Shown: positions 35,651-36,583 of the stretch, piece after piece
Layout of the letters: the number at the start of each line of letters is the position of its first letter
Numbering within the stretch: the first letter of the stretch is position 1
Virus record (IMG/VR): IMGVR_UViG_3300042894_001844
Span: 1-36,583 of that record
Direction: 5' to 3' (one strand)
Source: a virus
DNA length: 36,583 bases
Made by a program: the position numbers and the translations under genes
Notes under the pieces: generated by a model
What the model was told of the DNA's origin: nothing
Seen by the model: the letters and a program-made list of their open reading frames with translations, nothing else
Databases searched by the model: none

Positions 35651-35723
35651 GCTGGGATGGTCGAGAGGCATTAGGCACTGGTCTGCAAAATCAGTTACGG
35701 GGGTTCGATTCCCTCTCCCAGCT
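35651..35723 (+). tRNA. tRNA-Cys(GCA)
   Basis: Acceptor GCTGGGA/TCCCAGC, anticodon arm CTGGT-CTGCAAA-ATCAG, T arm GGGGG-TTCGATT-CCCTC, and T73, the Cys identity base. It starts 10 nt after the terminator, so its expression depends on read-through or another promoter. Confidence 0.9.
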
Positions 35724-35739
35724 CTAAAAACAATAAGAA

Positions 35740-35886
35740 ATGAAAAAAGAAAGAAACGAAGAAGGGAAAAAAGTGTTCAGAGGAACATTTGAAGGAGGAA
35801 GAGAATTAGCAAGACCAAAACCAAAAGAATTGGGTATTGGAAAGTTGATAAAACAAATAATAAAAGGTAAAAAAACCGAGAAGTAA
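35740..35886 (+). CDS. Small basic protein, 48 aa
   Basis: A 48-codon frame 17 nt after tRNA-Cys, Lys/Arg/Gly-rich (MKKERNEEGKKVFRGTFEGG at its start, LIKQIIKGKKTEK at its end). Probably nucleic-acid-binding or disordered. Like the 55-aa gene near tRNA-His it is a tiny basic protein beside a tRNA behind an attenuator. No family is recognised. Confidence 0.5.
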   Translation: MKKERNEEGKKVFRGTFEGGRELARPKPKELGIGKLIKQIIKGKKTEK

Positions 35887-35897
35887 AAACAAGTGTT

Positions 35898-36236
35898 ATG
35901 ATTAGTAGTAAAGAGTTCTTAGTGAACAGAGATGAAACGGGTAGACTTATCGTCAAAATGCTTGACGGTACAAACAAACAATATTTTGTTGAGTTTATCG
36001 AACCTAAAGGTGGTATTAGAACAGATTGGGGTTCTTACAACCCTAGTACTGGAAACATCGAGAATAAAAAAGGTGCTGGAAAGTTTAATGGTGGTGTATC
36101 ATTAGAGGATTCAATGATTACAGTTAAAAATGGTTTTAGCCATGAAAATGCTAACACTATACACAAAGGAGCTTCTTTTGAATCTACTATAACAGAAATA
36201 CACACTAAATGGAGAAAAGAAAATGGTTACAATTAA
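35898..36236 (+). CDS. Unknown protein, 112 aa
   Basis: Complete frame 11 nt after the 48-aa gene. Beta-rich with Gly-containing turns (NRDETGRLIVKMLDGTNKQY, EPKGGIRTDWGSYNPSTG), then GFSHENANTIHKGASFESTI. The final bases overlap the next start by 14 nt. No family is recognised. Confidence 0.55.
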   Translation: MISSKEFLVNRDETGRLIVKMLDGTNKQYFVEFIEPKGGIRTDWGSYNPSTGNIENKKGAGKFNGGVSLEDSMITVKNGFSHENANTIHKGASFESTITEIHTKWRKENGYN

Positions 36237-36543
36237 CGAAACAGAAGTAAAGAAAGACTTATTTAGGTCTAAAGCAATGGCTAAGTTTAGTCATTACACA
36301 GCTGGTAATTTATATTATCAAGTTGAGTTGGTAGATGGAGTATATCAATTTCCAATATCAACTATTGATATAAATATGAGATACGAACTTGCAACTGATG
36401 GTGGTGATGAAATTGAATTTGAAGAAATTACCTTATCAGAAGACTTAGGAACAACAACATTTTCAGCTGAAATAAGAGGTTCTGAATTATCAAGATGGAT
36501 TTCTAAGGCTATTAAAGCTGAAACATTTATAAAGCTAGGGTAA
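36223..36543 (+). CDS. Unknown protein, 106 aa
   Basis: Overlaps the previous gene by 14 nt. The beta-rich core (SHYTAGNLYYQVELVDGVYQ, ISTIDINMRYELATDGGDEI) and helical end (SRWISKAIKAETFIKLG) suggest a compact alpha-beta fold. No family is recognised. It ends 12 nt before the next tRNA. Confidence 0.55.
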   Translation: MVTINETEVKKDLFRSKAMAKFSHYTAGNLYYQVELVDGVYQFPISTIDINMRYELATDGGDEIEFEEITLSEDLGTTTFSAEIRGSELSRWISKAIKAETFIKLG

Positions 36544-36555
36544 AACCTAGCATAT

Positions 36556-36583
36556 TGGGGTGTAGCTTAGCGGCTAAAGCACT
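36556..36583 (+). tRNA. tRNA, cut by window end, isotype unknown
   Basis: TGGGGTG as a 5' acceptor strand, TA at 8-9, D stem GCTT/AAGC with loop AGCGGCTA, then the window ends before the anticodon. The T1 start (TGGGGT) is common in tRNA-Gln but is not proof. Confidence 0.65.

Noticed and set aside
1-36583. Whole-genome reassignment of TAG to an amino acid
   Set aside because: Seven genes end naturally at TAG, several directly before the next start, and read-through would not extend them into plausible domains; recoding appears confined to the PTH2-like gene in this window.
1-36583. CRISPR array or insertion sequence
   Set aside because: No regularly spaced direct repeats and no transposase or terminal inverted repeats were found.

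Overview
The window reads as part of a large (jumbo-class) tailed-phage genome infecting a Bacteroidetes, probably Flavobacteriia-like, host. The evidence: AT-rich DNA; almost every gene on the + strand, many small and overlapping by 1 to 30 nt; about twenty tRNA or tRNA-like genes without host-style operons; several HNH/GIY-YIG endonucleases; phage-type RNA and DNA ligases. The host is indicated by promoters of the Bacteroidetes form TTG-N20-TAnnTTTG, A-rich leaders without Shine-Dalgarno sites, a TonB-dependent receptor, and a secreted protein with a type IX secretion C-terminal signal. No capsid, tail, terminase or polymerase gene lies in this stretch, so phage origin is inferred from gene content.

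Layout. 1-670: small membrane and unknown genes. 670-1965: a structured non-coding RNA candidate, tRNAs and an HNH gene. 1968-4045: small genes, a P-loop kinase, an amber suppressor tRNA (anticodon CTA) and, just downstream, a peptidyl-tRNA-hydrolase-like gene with an in-frame TAG as codon 4. 4046-5644: a HExxH metalloprotease-like and an ADP-ribosyltransferase-like protein sharing the N-terminal tag MKNYIKQLLRE. 5657-9201: TonB receptor, PnuC and NadR, a nicotinamide riboside to NAD salvage operon. 9217-13798: CCA-adding enzyme, several unknown genes, a C39-like peptidase, a GNAT-like protein and a possible virion protein. 13800-17600: leader peptide plus terminator, and the main tRNA cluster interleaved with HNH genes. 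17600-21070: a 1148-residue T9SS-secreted repeat protein. 21080-35046: RNA/DNA repair and signalling genes (kinase-2H phosphodiesterase fusion, CheY-like, Nudix, Rnl1-type RNA ligase, HD hydrolase, ATP DNA ligase, AAA ATPase, Rnl2-type RNA ligase, second PTH2, 2H phosphoesterase, RlaP-like nucleotidyltransferase). 35037-36583: one minus-strand GIY-YIG gene, a second leader peptide plus terminator, tRNA-Cys, small genes and a tRNA cut by the window edge.

How it fits together. Most genes concern tRNA supply and repair: tRNAs that almost all lack an encoded CCA, the CCA-adding enzyme, two PTH2-like proteins, two RNA ligases, end-healing enzymes and RlaP. This suits a phage that replaces host tRNAs and repairs those cut by anticodon nucleases. 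A second theme is control of the host envelope and NAD pool. The strongest candidate for an undescribed device is the suppressor tRNA beside a gene that needs amber read-through, while other genes here still stop at TAG. Close behind are the twin MRTINI leader peptides with terminators in front of tRNA genes, and the shared N-terminal tag on two putative effectors.
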